Notes under the pieces: generated by a model
What the model saw: the letters and a program-made list of their open reading frames with translations, nothing else
Told to the model about the DNA's origin: nothing
Databases searched by the model: none
Made by a program: the position numbers and the translations under genes
Shown here: piece after piece, positions 41,131-50,475 of the stretch
Layout: the number at the start of each line of letters is the position of its first letter
How positions within the stretch are numbered: position 1 is the first letter of the stretch
DNA from: UBA4782 sp034430215
GTDB taxonomy: Bacteria > Chloroflexota > Anaerolineae > Anaerolineales > Anaerolineaceae
DNA length: 64,000 nt
Assembly: GCA_034430215.1 (NCBI GenBank)
Contig: DAOUFE010000034.1
Coordinates: 23,600-87,599 of the forward strand
Direction of reading: 5' to 3'

Positions 41131-43608
41131 ATGGATGTAGGAACAGTTCAATCAGTAGATATAGATCAGCAAATGCGGTCGGCGTATCTGGATTATGCCA
41201 TGAGCGTTATTGTTGCTCGGGCATTACCCGATGCGCGGGATGGATTGAAACCCGTTCATCGCCGGATCTTATATGCTATGCAGGATATGGGATTGCAGTC
41301 GAGTACTGCTTACAAAAAATCTGCCCGTATCGTTGGAGAGGTCCTGGGGAAATACCACCCTCATGGAGATGCATCAGTATATGACGCCATGGCGCGTCTT
41401 GTTCAAGATTTTTCCATGCGCTACCCGCTTGTTGATGGGCAGGGAAACTTTGGATCAGTAGATGGAGATGCACCTGCTGCCATGCGTTACACTGAAGCCC
41501 GATTAGCCACGATCGCGTCTGAAATGCTGGTGGATATCGATAAGAATACGGTGAACTTCGTAGATAATTTCGATGGCTCACTTCAGGAACCTGAAGTACT
41601 GCCTGCGCGACTTCCTAATCTGCTGTTGAACGGCTCTGCTGGGATTGCCGTAGGGATGGCAACCAATATTCCGCCGCATAACCTGCGTGAATTATGTACA
41701 GCTCTCACTTATTTGATCGACAATTACGACACCATTGATGATGTAACCGTAGAAGACTTGATGCGTTACCTTCCCGGTCCGGATTTCCCCACGGGTGGGC
41801 AGATCATCGGAGTTGATGGCATCAACCAGGCATATGCACATGGGCGTGGTCGTCTGATGGTGCGCGGCGTAGCGGAGATCCGACCTTCATCCGGTGGCAA
41901 ATCTGAGATTATCATTCGTGAGATACCGTACCAGGTAAACAAGACAACTTTGATCGAGCGTATTGCAGAGCTGGTACGTGAAGGACGAATTGAAGATATT
42001 ACTGATCTGCGGGATGAATCAGACCGCATGGGGATGCGCATTGTCATAGAGATCAAAAAAGGAGCGCAGCCAAACATAGTACTCAACCAGCTTTACAAAT
42101 ACACACCATTGCAATCTACTTTCGGTGTACAGATGCTGGCGCTCGTGCATGGTGAACCGCGTACGCTTCCCCTCAAGAAAGCCCTACAGATATACCTGGA
42201 ACACAGGCAGGAGATTATCACACGGCGATCAGAATATGAGCTTGACAAAGCCCGCCAACGTATTCATATTTTGGAAGGTTTATTGATTGCACTGGCAAAC
42301 CTGGATGCTATTATCGACCTCATCCGTAAATCTCCCGATGCAAACGTAGCACGAGAACGTCTGGTATCAAGATTCAAGCTGACCGAGATCCAGGCACAGG
42401 CGATCCTTGATCTTCAACTTCGACGGTTGGCAGCACTGGAGCGTCAGAAGATCGAAGATGAGCATAAAGAGGTTCTAGAAAAGATCGCTTATCTTGAAGA
42501 CCTCCTTGCTCACCCTGAGAAGATGTTGGGTGTTATCCGGAGCGATCTGCAGGAAGTAAGTGAAAAATATGGTGATAAACGGCGCACTCAAATCGTGGCT
42601 GAAGGGGTAGGTGAATTCAGCGAAAAAGATCTGACCGTGGATGAGCCAATCCTTATCACCATTACCCAACGCGGGTATATCAAGCGCGTGGATGTTAAAT
42701 CATACCGTACTACTCGTGGTGGCAGGCGCGGTGTCACAGGTCAGGCAGTCAAAGAAGAAGATGAAGTTTTAACTATTCTTCATGCACGCACATTGGAGAC
42801 CATTCTGTTCTTCTCAGACAGGGGTAAGGTTTATTCTGAGCGTGCCAAGCAGATCCCAGATGCCAAACCAACCGATCGTGGAGTTCCGGTTGTCAATCTG
42901 TTGACTATGGAATCTGGTGAACGGATCACTGCTGCTCTGGCAGTACCTGCTTTTGAGGAGGGGAGCTATTGCACTCTGGCAACTGTTAAAGGCAAAGTTA
43001 AGCGGCTGGCACTATCCGACCTTTCCAGTGTCCGTTCGAGCGGCATGATCGCCATGGGATTGGATGATGGTGATGAATTGGGATGGGCAAGATTGACCAG
43101 CGGTAAGGATGATATCCTTTTTGTGACCGCTTATGGACAGGCATTACGCATTTCAGAGTCAAAGATCCGCTCAATGGGGAGAACAGCAGGCGGCGTAACA
43201 GGTATTGGACTTGCTGAGGGTGATAAAGTTGCTTCTATGGAGGTTGTTGAACCTAATGGAAGTTTACTTGTGGTCAGTACAAAAGGATTTGGAAAACGCA
43301 CCCCCCTGAGCGAATACCCTGTGAAAGGGCGTGCTACTGGTGGGGTTGCCACTTTTGATGTAAAGAACCTGGATCGCACCGGAGAAATTTCTGTTGCACG
43401 CGTGGTACAGGAAGAAGATGAAGTAACGCTGATCTCCAGCGCGGGTTTGGTATTGCGCCTGAAGGTATCCGAGATTCGCCAATCGGGCAGAGCAACGCGT
43501 GGCACCCACTTGATGGATATTCAAGAAGGCGATTCTGTTGCTTCACTGGCACGTATGACGCCTGAAGAAACGACTGAAAGCAACACAAATGACACTAAAG
43601 TACAATAG
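41131..43608 (+). CDS. gyrA: DNA gyrase subunit A
   Basis: The protein has about 825 residues, with the type IIA topoisomerase breakage domain (ALPDARDGLKPVHRRILYAM, catalytic Tyr in AAMRYTEARL) and a C-terminal beta-pinwheel. The quinolone-contact segment reads HPHGDASVYD, so the residue matching E. coli Ser83 is Ala and Asp87 is kept; Ala at this site is also normal in mycobacteria. The GyrA-box region is RTTRGGRRGVTG, close to but not identical to the QRRGGKG consensus. It is therefore called GyrA and not ParC, with some reserve. ATG 41131 has AGGAACAGG upstream; the longer frame starts at 41074. Confidence 0.92.
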   Translation: MDVGTVQSVDIDQQMRSAYLDYAMSVIVARALPDARDGLKPVHRRILYAMQDMGLQSSTAYKKSARIVGEVLGKYHPHGDASVYDAMARLVQDFSMRYPLVDGQGNFGSVDGDAPAAMRYTEARLATIASEMLVDIDKNTVNFVDNFDGSLQEPEVLPARLPNLLLNGSAGIAVGMATNIPPHNLRELCTALTYLIDNYDTIDDVTVEDLMRYLPGPDFPTGGQIIGVDGINQAYAHGRGRLMVRGVAEIRPSSGGKSEIIIREIPYQVNKTTLIERIAELVREGRIEDITDLRDESDRMGMRIVIEIKKGAQPNIVLNQLYKYTPLQSTFGVQMLALVHGEPRTLPLKKALQIYLEHRQEIITRRSEYELDKARQRIHILEGLLIALANLDAIIDLIRKSPDANVARERLVSRFKLTEIQAQAILDLQLRRLAALERQKIEDEHKEVLEKIAYLEDLLAHPEKMLGVIRSDLQEVSEKYGDKRRTQIVAEGVGEFSEKDLTVDEPILITITQRGYIKRVDVKSYRTTRGGRRGVTGQAVKEEDEVLTILHARTLETILFFSDRGKVYSERAKQIPDAKPTDRGVPVVNLLTMESGERITAALAVPAFEEGSYCTLATVKGKVKRLALSDLSSVRSSGMIAMGLDDGDELGWARLTSGKDDILFVTAYGQALRISESKIRSMGRTAGGVTGIGLAEGDKVASMEVVEPNGSLLVVSTKGFGKRTPLSEYPVKGRATGGVATFDVKNLDRTGEISVARVVQEEDEVTLISSAGLVLRLKVSEIRQSGRATRGTHLMDIQEGDSVASLARMTPEETTESNTNDTKVQ

Positions 43609-43643
43609 AGTCAGGTAACTATTTTATCGAATATCGAGCTATC

Positions 43644-44798
43644 ATGAACAGCAAAGAGAACACCTGTCAGGCAAGGAAAATAATCATGCTAATGATGGGT
43701 GTTTTTCTATCTGTTCTGGCGGGGTGCTCTTCACCAACGGTCACGACAACTAAGGAAGAAGTAACCTGGCAGGCTGCCACTCCTACAGTGCAGACGATGG
43801 AATCAACTGAAACCACCATTGTTCCTGATATTGCCGAAACAACAATAGTAAGTGAAACAACAACCACGCCGGAAAATAGGCACTTGGGTGGTACAGTTAT
43901 TTCCCCTGAAAATGCGGTCATGTTAAAACCGATTTCCGAATGGAATGCTTTCGCCAATACCCTGGTTTTTTCGCCTGATGGAAAAATGCTGGCAACTGCA
44001 GGGATCGATCGGATCATTCGTCTCTATTCTGTTCCTGAAGGGGATGAACTGATGCAATTAATTGATCCTCCGGATTTGGGGTATCTCTACAGTCTGGCTT
44101 TCTCACCTGATGGCAAATTGCTAGCTTGTGGCAGCGGTGATTCCATCATCCGATTGTGGAATATAAATACAGGGGAATTGGTGAGAAAAATCGAGAGCCA
44201 TATTTATGATGTGCGTGCGGTTGTATTCTCACCAGATGGAAAGTATCTGGTCAGCGGGTCGCGTGACCAGGCTATCCGCATTTGGGATATTTCTACCGGC
44301 ACCCAGGTAGGGCAGGAAGCAGTATGCGGCGAGTATGTGAATAGCCTTGCCTATGCACCTGACGGTTCCGGTTTCATTTCTGGTTGTGGGGATGGTAATG
44401 TACGCATTTTCGCAGCAGATGGACGTTGGCGGCAATCAGCCTACGCATATAACCGGGTGAACATGGTGGCATTTTCGCCCAACAGCCAGCTTTTTGCAGC
44501 AGCAGCGCAAAATAATGATGTCTGGGTCTTTGAACCGTCTCATGGATGGCTGGTGAAAGACCTTGTTGGTCATGAAGATAGTGTGAAAAGCGTTGCTTTC
44601 CATCCCGAAGGAAATATTCTGGTTTCTGCATCACGGGATGGAACACTTCGACTATGGAATACAGTAGATTGGACATTATTGGTAGTGTTGGGAGATAAAA
44701 CTAATCCATTTCTCTCAGCAGCTTTTTCTCCCGATGGAGTATGGCTGGCAAGCAGCAACCAGGATGGAAGGCTTATTGTTTGGGGGGTAAAAAATTAA
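43644..44798 (+). CDS. WD40-repeat lipoprotein
   Basis: The 384-residue protein has a lipoprotein signal (MLMMGVFLSVLAG then Cys) and a Thr/Glu-rich spacer. The rest is a single seven-bladed WD40-type propeller made of repeats such as LVFSPDGKMLATAG, LAFSPDGKLLACGS, VVFSPDGKYLVSGS and VAFHPEGNILVSAS. It is likely a surface-exposed scaffold. The PLD lipoprotein gene starts two bases after its stop codon, so the two products are made together. Confidence 0.88.
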   Translation: MNSKENTCQARKIIMLMMGVFLSVLAGCSSPTVTTTKEEVTWQAATPTVQTMESTETTIVPDIAETTIVSETTTTPENRHLGGTVISPENAVMLKPISEWNAFANTLVFSPDGKMLATAGIDRIIRLYSVPEGDELMQLIDPPDLGYLYSLAFSPDGKLLACGSGDSIIRLWNINTGELVRKIESHIYDVRAVVFSPDGKYLVSGSRDQAIRIWDISTGTQVGQEAVCGEYVNSLAYAPDGSGFISGCGDGNVRIFAADGRWRQSAYAYNRVNMVAFSPNSQLFAAAAQNNDVWVFEPSHGWLVKDLVGHEDSVKSVAFHPEGNILVSASRDGTLRLWNTVDWTLLVVLGDKTNPFLSAAFSPDGVWLASSNQDGRLIVWGVKN

Positions 44799-44799
44799 C

Positions 44800-45870
44800 A
44801 TGAGATTGCCAAAGGGTGGAAAGAAAAAGCAAGTTTTACGATCCTTTTTAAGGATTTCTATAATTTTCCTGATACTTTTAGCCGGGTGCGGAAAAGTTCC
44901 TCTTCCTCCGAAGGTTACAGAGCAGGTTATTCATGAAGATATCAAGGTATATTTCACTGGTCCCGGGCATGATTCAAAGGAGGTTATCGATGCTGTTGTT
45001 GACTCCATCGATGGCGCGAAACAATCTGTTGATATGGCGATGTACAACATCAATCTGCCCGAGGTGGAGCAGGCGTTAATTCATGCATTTCAGCGTGGTG
45101 TCTGGGTGCGGTTGGTGATGGAAAGCGATGCCCTGGATGGAAATGTACCCCGTTCTCTAAAAGAAAATGGGATTGATATCGTTGGCGATGGCAAAGAAAG
45201 CCTGATGCACAATAAATTCATCGTGATCGATAATCAGCAGGTGTGGACAGGCTCGTTGAACCTTACTGATAACGGGGTAACCAAAGACCGCAACAACTTT
45301 ATCCGGATAGATAATACAAAAGTTGCTGAACAATACACCAATGAGTTTGAGGAAATGTTCACAGATAAGCAATTTGGATCCGGTAGCCCATCGGGAAAAG
45401 ATTCTGGGAATACCATCGCAGTAGCGGGGATTCCCATGGAAATCTATTTTTCTCCAGATGACAACGTGATGCAGAAAATATTGAATCTTGTGAATGATGC
45501 TGGCGAGCGGATCGATTTTCTGGCATATTCTTTCACATATGATTCATTGGCAGAGGCTATGATCCAGAAAGCCCAACAGGGAGTGAAAGTATTAGGCGTG
45601 TTCGATAGTGATATGGTAGCATCCAATACAGGCACTGATTATGAATGGCTTGTAAGCACAGGGCTGCCTGTCTGCATGGATGGCGAAGCTGGATTGATGC
45701 ATAACAAAGTGATCGTGGTGGACGAAGAAGTGGTGATCACCGGTTCTTACAATTACACCAACAGTGCTGAAAAGTATAATGACGAAAATATTGTCATCTT
45801 GCATAATCGAGCTTTGGCAAACCTTTATCTGGATGAAATCAGGTTAATTACACAAAACTGTTTCCATTGA
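44800..45870 (+). CDS. Phospholipase D-superfamily lipoprotein
   Basis: The 356-residue protein has an N-terminal signal with a lipobox (LLAGCG). It contains two PLD-type half domains. The HKD motifs are MHNKFIVID with TGSLN (first) and MHNKVIVVD with TGSYN (second), so both catalytic sites are complete. The fold is that of Nuc/PLDc_2 endonucleases and phospholipases, placed outside the membrane by the lipid anchor. The substrate could be DNA or lipid. The gene is in the same transcript as the WD40 lipoprotein. Confidence 0.9.
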   Translation: MRLPKGGKKKQVLRSFLRISIIFLILLAGCGKVPLPPKVTEQVIHEDIKVYFTGPGHDSKEVIDAVVDSIDGAKQSVDMAMYNINLPEVEQALIHAFQRGVWVRLVMESDALDGNVPRSLKENGIDIVGDGKESLMHNKFIVIDNQQVWTGSLNLTDNGVTKDRNNFIRIDNTKVAEQYTNEFEEMFTDKQFGSGSPSGKDSGNTIAVAGIPMEIYFSPDDNVMQKILNLVNDAGERIDFLAYSFTYDSLAEAMIQKAQQGVKVLGVFDSDMVASNTGTDYEWLVSTGLPVCMDGEAGLMHNKVIVVDEEVVITGSYNYTNSAEKYNDENIVILHNRALANLYLDEIRLITQNCFH

Positions 45871-45898
45871 TCACAAAAACTTCCTTGTGAGGTGCAAA

Positions 45899-47053
45899 GT
45901 GGATTACATTCTCAAATGTCATGAGATCATTCGTATTAATTTTGTACGTGGTGAAAATTGTTATCTTTATGATGATCAGGGGCAGAAATATATTGATTTC
46001 GAATCAGGTATTTGGTGTACTGCATTGGGGCACAACCATCCCCGCATAATTCAAGTGATCCAGAATCAATGTCACGAGATTATGCATCTGGGAACCCGGT
46101 ATCCCAATCAAAAAGTCGAAGATGCAGCAAAGGCTGTTCTTGGTATCGCCGGATTTGAGGGAAAGTGCATCTTCTTAAGTTCAGGATCCGAAGCGGTTGA
46201 ATTTGGCTCCCAGGCAATCCGGCGGGTAACGGGAAAGAAATTTCTCCTTACTTTTGCGAATTCATATCTCTCTGCATTTGGGTCTGCGGGAAGAAAGAAC
46301 CCTGAAGAATGGTATCTGTTGGATTGGAAAAACTTGAATGAAGAAAATTATCAGGCTTCTCTCGACTCAATCCCGTTTGATCAGATAGGTGGCTTCGTTT
46401 TTGAACCCGGTGGAAGCGGTTCTGCATTCGTGAAATTTCCACCAGAACGGCTGGTGAAAGATATTTGCCAAAGGATCAAACAATCTGGAGGATGGATAGC
46501 TGCGAACGAAGTCACGACCGGTATGGGAAGAACTGGCAAATGGTTCGGCTATCAGCATTATGATATCCAACCGGATATCGTTTCCATCGGAAAAGGGCTG
46601 GGGAATGGGTATCCGGTCAGTGCAGTTGCCATACGAAGTGAAATTGCACAGGCGCTCGAAGATAGCGATCTGCATTACGCGCAGTCCCATCAAAATGATC
46701 CTTTAGGTTGCGCTGTGGCAAAAGAGGTGATCACGATCATGCAGGAGGAAAACCTGATCAACCGGGGAGCAGAAACCGGCTCATACTTCCTGGAAAGTCT
46801 ACAAGAACTGGCATCTCGATTTACTATTATCAGGGAGGTAAGAGGAAGAGGGATGCTGCTTGGGTTGGAATTTCGACCGCATCCATCCTTTTCTGCTGAA
46901 ACTGCATTTCGTGAATTATACAAAAACAGGATCCTGGCAGGGTACTATCCCGCTGGAAACATTCTCCGCTTTGATCCAGCGCTCACGATGGAAAAAGAAA
47001 ATCTCCAATATTTAATGGATGCATTGATAAGCATTTGCACCTCACTTGCATGA
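45899..47053 (+). CDS. Class III PLP-dependent aminotransferase
   Basis: The protein has about 384 residues. The PLP-lysine is in DIVSIGKGLGNGYP, and the serine-rich phosphate site is FLSSGSEAVEFG. The usual DEV motif that binds the PLP ring nitrogen is NEV here (AANEVTTGMGRTGKW), so the ring-binding Asp is replaced by Asn. GTG 45899 is chosen over the GTG at 45887 because GAGG precedes it at good spacing. The family includes ornithine, acetylornithine and beta-alanine transaminases; the substrate is not clear. It follows the PLD gene by 28 bp. Confidence 0.88.
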   Translation: MDYILKCHEIIRINFVRGENCYLYDDQGQKYIDFESGIWCTALGHNHPRIIQVIQNQCHEIMHLGTRYPNQKVEDAAKAVLGIAGFEGKCIFLSSGSEAVEFGSQAIRRVTGKKFLLTFANSYLSAFGSAGRKNPEEWYLLDWKNLNEENYQASLDSIPFDQIGGFVFEPGGSGSAFVKFPPERLVKDICQRIKQSGGWIAANEVTTGMGRTGKWFGYQHYDIQPDIVSIGKGLGNGYPVSAVAIRSEIAQALEDSDLHYAQSHQNDPLGCAVAKEVITIMQEENLINRGAETGSYFLESLQELASRFTIIREVRGRGMLLGLEFRPHPSFSAETAFRELYKNRILAGYYPAGNILRFDPALTMEKENLQYLMDALISICTSLA

Positions 47054-47104
47054 TTATCGAAAAATGAATAAATAACAGGTGCTTCTTTTGAATTCCGTTT
47101 ATAC

Positions 47105-47134
47105 TTGAATTATCCGCTTTAATATAGTTATAAT
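47105..47134 (+). promoter_or_regulatory. Promoter of the small membrane protein gene
   Basis: TTGAAT (47105-47110), 18-nt spacer, TATAAT (47129-47134). The start codon lies 75 nt downstream. Confidence 0.75.
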
Positions 47135-47208
47135 GTTTAAACCATAGGAATATCATCACTTCTGGGGAAAACGAAAGAATTATGCCAATCGGCAAAAAGG
47201 AGGATATG

Positions 47209-47370
47209 ATGAAATTAAGTGCACCAAAAGTTTTAACATTTTGGCTTTCTCTGCTCCTGGGAGTCGCAGGTGTTATTCTTGTGCTTGCGAATATCTGGGG
47301 TCCGGGATTATGGCTTGCTGTAGCAGGTCTTGCATTGCTGTTGCTTGGGAATTTGATCAAAGGTCTCTAG
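47209..47370 (+). CDS. Small two-helix membrane protein
   Basis: The 53-residue protein (MKLSAPKVLTFWLSLLLG start) has two hydrophobic stretches joined by a short NIWGPG turn, and it ends in LLLLGNLIKGL. An AAAGGAGG ribosome-binding site ends five bases before ATG 47209, which is preferred over the adjacent ATG at 47206 and over the start at 47182. It has its own promoter and a hairpin after the stop. I do not recognise a family. Confidence 0.75.
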   Translation: MKLSAPKVLTFWLSLLLGVAGVILVLANIWGPGLWLAVAGLALLLLGNLIKGL

Positions 47371-47378
47371 GTTTTAAG

Positions 47379-47414
47379 AAGAGGGTGTAAGTATTCCCCT
47401 CCTTACACCCTCTT
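47379..47414 (+). terminator. Hairpin after the small membrane protein gene
   Basis: AAGAGGGTGTAAG (47379-47391) pairs over 13 bp with CTTACACCCTCTT (47402-47414). There is no T run, so this is a strong hairpin without the full intrinsic signal. Confidence 0.6.
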
Positions 47415-47520
47415 GCTACCTGGCTATAAATGCGTGTTAGTGGTGTAGAGTAAATTCAAGCGATCTTTTATCAACCTTGGATTTACTTTTATAAAAATTT
47501 AAAAATGGAGGTAATAAGAA

Positions 47521-48018
47521 ATGGCAGAAGAGAAAAAAGGTTTCTTTAAGAAAATTGGTGATGCTTTATCCAGCAAAGATGAAGAACAGGCTTCGCAAGA
47601 AGCAATGAAAGAAGCAGCAAAGGCGAAAATGCTTGCCGAAAAAGCGAAGCAGGAAGCTGAAGCAAAGGCAAAAGAACTGGCTGAATTGAAGAAGAAACAG
47701 GAAGAAGAAGCAGCAAACGCCAAGAAGCGTGAAGAAGTAATGAAGCAGCGTGAACTCGAAGAAGCTCGTGCCCGCGTTGAGCAGGCTCGCCAGGCAGCAG
47801 CCGCCAAGCCAAAATATGTCATTATCAAAGAACACACCATTCAAGAAGGGGAAACCCCAAGCCACCTGGCGTTGAAGTATTATGGGCATGCTACCCCGCC
47901 ATACTGGCAGTACATCATTGAAGTTAATAAAGAAGAAATTGGTGATAAACCCTTAGACTATAAGCCTGGCAAAGTCGTAAAAATCGCAGAGCTCCCCCCC
48001 GAGTTGAAAGATAAATAG
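47521..48018 (+). CDS. Coiled-coil protein with C-terminal LysM domain
   Basis: The 165-residue protein has no signal peptide. Residues ~20-95 form a highly charged Ala/Glu/Lys-rich coiled coil (KEAAKAKMLAEKAKQEAEAK-type). A C-terminal LysM-like fold follows (HTIQEGETPSHLALKYYG and KPGKVVKIAELP). LysM domains bind peptidoglycan or related glycans, but without a signal the protein may be cytosolic. GGAGG lies upstream of the ATG. The next gene starts seven bases after the stop. Confidence 0.82.
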   Translation: MAEEKKGFFKKIGDALSSKDEEQASQEAMKEAAKAKMLAEKAKQEAEAKAKELAELKKKQEEEAANAKKREEVMKQRELEEARARVEQARQAAAAKPKYVIIKEHTIQEGETPSHLALKYYGHATPPYWQYIIEVNKEEIGDKPLDYKPGKVVKIAELPPELKDK

Positions 48019-48025
48019 GCTTGAT

Positions 48026-48802
48026 ATGGCATCCAGCACACTTGATCTGGCAAGTCTATTCTCTGCAGTAACAAAGAACCTGAGCGCAAATCAGGAGGCT
48101 TTGAATCAGGCGGATTCCTATAATCATAATCATGGCAGCAATATCGTGGATATTTTTCAAACCATCACGACTGCTGTGAAGCAAAAGAAAGGCGCCACAC
48201 CCGCTGAACAATTGGCTTATGCCAGTGCAAATGTCCGGAAAAGTCAGACCAGTGGATCAGGGCAGTTCTATGCAGACACTCTGGCAAAAGCAAGCCAGCA
48301 ATTCAAGGGCAAGAAACTGGACTCATCGAATGCGATGGATTTTGTGGCTACCCTGTTGGGCGGTGCATCGCAAACCGCCACTCAGACTCAGCAACCTGCT
48401 GCAGATGATTTATTGGGTACACTATTAGGTGGTACACAACAGTCAACTGGTCAGGCGGGTGGCGCTGCGGATCTTTTAGGTGCGCTGTTAGGTGAAACTC
48501 AACAGAGAACGGGGCCATCGTCCGCTGGTCAAGCCGATGCAGCAGACATGCTGGGCTCACTGCTGGGTGGTTTAACAGGGCAGCAATCCAGTCAGACCGA
48601 TGGCAAGCTTGATATTAATGATCTGTTAACCGCTGGTATGTCTTTCATGCAGTCGAAGGCGCGCGGAGCAAGCACGTTAGAAGCAGCAGTAGGTGCAATC
48701 CTGGCTGCCAGCCCGCTAGGTCAGTCGCAGCATCGAAGTATGAGTGGAAATATCATTGCCAGTACTTTATTAAAGAAACTTACTGCGGGATTGGCAAAGT
48801 AA
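48026..48802 (+). CDS. Uncharacterised protein with DAK2-like N-terminus and LLGxLLGG repeats
   Basis: The 258-residue protein begins with a helical region that carries DSYNHNHGSNIVDIFQTI, reminiscent of the DhaL/DAK2 metal-binding segment. A repetitive middle (about residues 113-195) repeats DLLGTLLGG, DLLGALLGE and DMLGSLLGG separated by Gln/Thr/Ser-rich linkers. The C-terminal ~60 residues are helical. I do not know its function. It starts seven bases after the LysM gene and probably works with it. Confidence 0.7.
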   Translation: MASSTLDLASLFSAVTKNLSANQEALNQADSYNHNHGSNIVDIFQTITTAVKQKKGATPAEQLAYASANVRKSQTSGSGQFYADTLAKASQQFKGKKLDSSNAMDFVATLLGGASQTATQTQQPAADDLLGTLLGGTQQSTGQAGGAADLLGALLGETQQRTGPSSAGQADAADMLGSLLGGLTGQQSSQTDGKLDINDLLTAGMSFMQSKARGASTLEAAVGAILAASPLGQSQHRSMSGNIIASTLLKKLTAGLAK

Positions 48803-48828
48803 TAACCCTGTAAATGATTAGAAATGAA

Positions 48829-48857
48829 GAATCCGATTTCCTCACGAAATCGGATTC
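48829..48857 (+). terminator. Hairpin after the LysM gene pair
   Basis: GAATCCGATTTC (48829-48840) pairs with GAAATCGGATTC (48846-48857), loop of 5 nt, followed by ATTTGTGT. It separates the pair from the M20 gene. Confidence 0.75.
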
Positions 48858-48937
48858 ATTTGTGTACATGCATTATACTTATTCTAAGAAGATACAACCT
48901 TGCAATAAATAACAGTCTATGTGGAAAGCGAGGGGTT

Positions 48938-50401
48938 ATGGGAATAACCTGGTGGGTCATTATTGGTGTAGTTGTTATATTTAGTGGCGTTCTCATTTTT
49001 CGTACGCTGCAGTTTGGGAAAAAACCATTAGCCCAATCTGGAGAAGCCATCCCGCCGATCCATCTTGACCGGATGGTAGAGAGTCTTTCAGCAGCAGTAC
49101 AATGCCAGACGATTTCCTACCATGAAGGCTCCATCCCCGAGGGTTCAGCACTACAGCAACTCCATGAAGTACTGATACAGCAATATCCATTGGTACATAG
49201 CCAACTTTCATTGGAGATCGTAAACAAATATGGCTTGCTATACACGTGGCAAGGGAATGATCCATCCCTGAAACCCATCCTTTTTTCCGCCCATCAAGAT
49301 GTGGTGCCAGTGGATCCTGCTACATCAGCACAATGGACAAAACCTCCTTTTAGTGGTGAGGTATCTGATGGTTTTGTCTGGGGACGGGGTTCGATTGACA
49401 TGAAATGCCAGTTAGTTGGTATTTTGGATGCTATTGAAACACTCCTCGAAAATGGTTTCAAACCAGACCGTACTTTTTACCTTGCTTTTGGTCATGATGA
49501 AGAAGTAAGTGGTATAGAAGGAGCTGAGAAGATAGCTGAACTTCTTAATTCGCGCGGTGTACACCTGGCAGCCGTATGGGATGAAGGGAACAGTATTCTG
49601 GAAGGCGTATTACCTGGGATCACTAAACCGGTCGGTCTGGTTGGGATTGCAGAAAAAGGCTACATGACCGTTGATTTCACCGTGGAAGGAAAACCCGGGC
49701 ATGCTTCAACACCACCCAGGCAGACTGCAATTGGCATCCTGGCAGCAGCTCTTGCAAAACTTGAAGCATCTCCCATGCCTTCTGACCTTAACATTTTTCA
49801 AAAAACGATGAAATCTCTAGGATACCTGCTGCCTTTTGGTTTACGAATGGAGTTTGCAAATCCATGGCTTTTTGGCCGCTCGTTGATAAAAAAATTATCT
49901 GGCGATCCTCAGTCCAATGCTGCCATTCGCACCACAACGGCTGTGACGATGGTTTCTGGTGGTATAAAAGATAACATTCTTCCGCGTCAGGCAACCGCCA
50001 AAGTGAATTTCAGGATCTTACCGGGGCAAACTGTTGATCAAACACTGGCAGAGATAAAACGCATTATTGCTGATGACAGGGTGCAATTCTCCCCTGTTGA
50101 ACTGTCCTGCTGGAATCCCATCCCTGCTTCTCCAATAGATACCCCTCTATACAAGCAATTACAGGCTACCATTCAAAACACCTTTGATCAGGTGCCTGTG
50201 TCTCCTTTTATCATGCTGGGAGGAACGGACTCTCGCCATTATGCTTCCATCAGTGATGCCATATTCCGTTTTTCTCCCATGATAATCAACACAGTTGATT
50301 TAAAAAGAATTCACGGGATCGACGAGCGGATCAGCCTTGAAAACCTTCAAAAAATAGTGGAATTTGTCCTCCGTTTGATTCTTGCATGGAGTAAAAGTTA
50401 G
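48938..50401 (+). CDS. Membrane-anchored M20 family metallopeptidase
   Basis: The 487-residue protein has an N-terminal membrane anchor (WWVIIGVVVIFSGVLIF). The catalytic domain has zinc and catalytic residues in LFSAHQDVVPVD, GRGSIDMK and GHDEEVSG. A dimerisation lid domain is inserted near residue 240 (GHASTPPRQTAIG). The C-terminal zinc ligand is probably in the RIHGIDERIS region. The long insert is like Cps1-type carboxypeptidases. ATG 48938 is chosen (GAGGGG upstream); the frame is open further upstream through the hairpin at 48829, but that part lacks a ribosome-binding site. Confidence 0.9.
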   Translation: MGITWWVIIGVVVIFSGVLIFRTLQFGKKPLAQSGEAIPPIHLDRMVESLSAAVQCQTISYHEGSIPEGSALQQLHEVLIQQYPLVHSQLSLEIVNKYGLLYTWQGNDPSLKPILFSAHQDVVPVDPATSAQWTKPPFSGEVSDGFVWGRGSIDMKCQLVGILDAIETLLENGFKPDRTFYLAFGHDEEVSGIEGAEKIAELLNSRGVHLAAVWDEGNSILEGVLPGITKPVGLVGIAEKGYMTVDFTVEGKPGHASTPPRQTAIGILAAALAKLEASPMPSDLNIFQKTMKSLGYLLPFGLRMEFANPWLFGRSLIKKLSGDPQSNAAIRTTTAVTMVSGGIKDNILPRQATAKVNFRILPGQTVDQTLAEIKRIIADDRVQFSPVELSCWNPIPASPIDTPLYKQLQATIQNTFDQVPVSPFIMLGGTDSRHYASISDAIFRFSPMIINTVDLKRIHGIDERISLENLQKIVEFVLRLILAWSKS

Positions 50402-50475
50402 TGCAATGTAAAGTTGAACCAATCAATGTTGAATGTTGAAAGAAAATAGGGTGTATACTTAAAGCACGTTGAATT

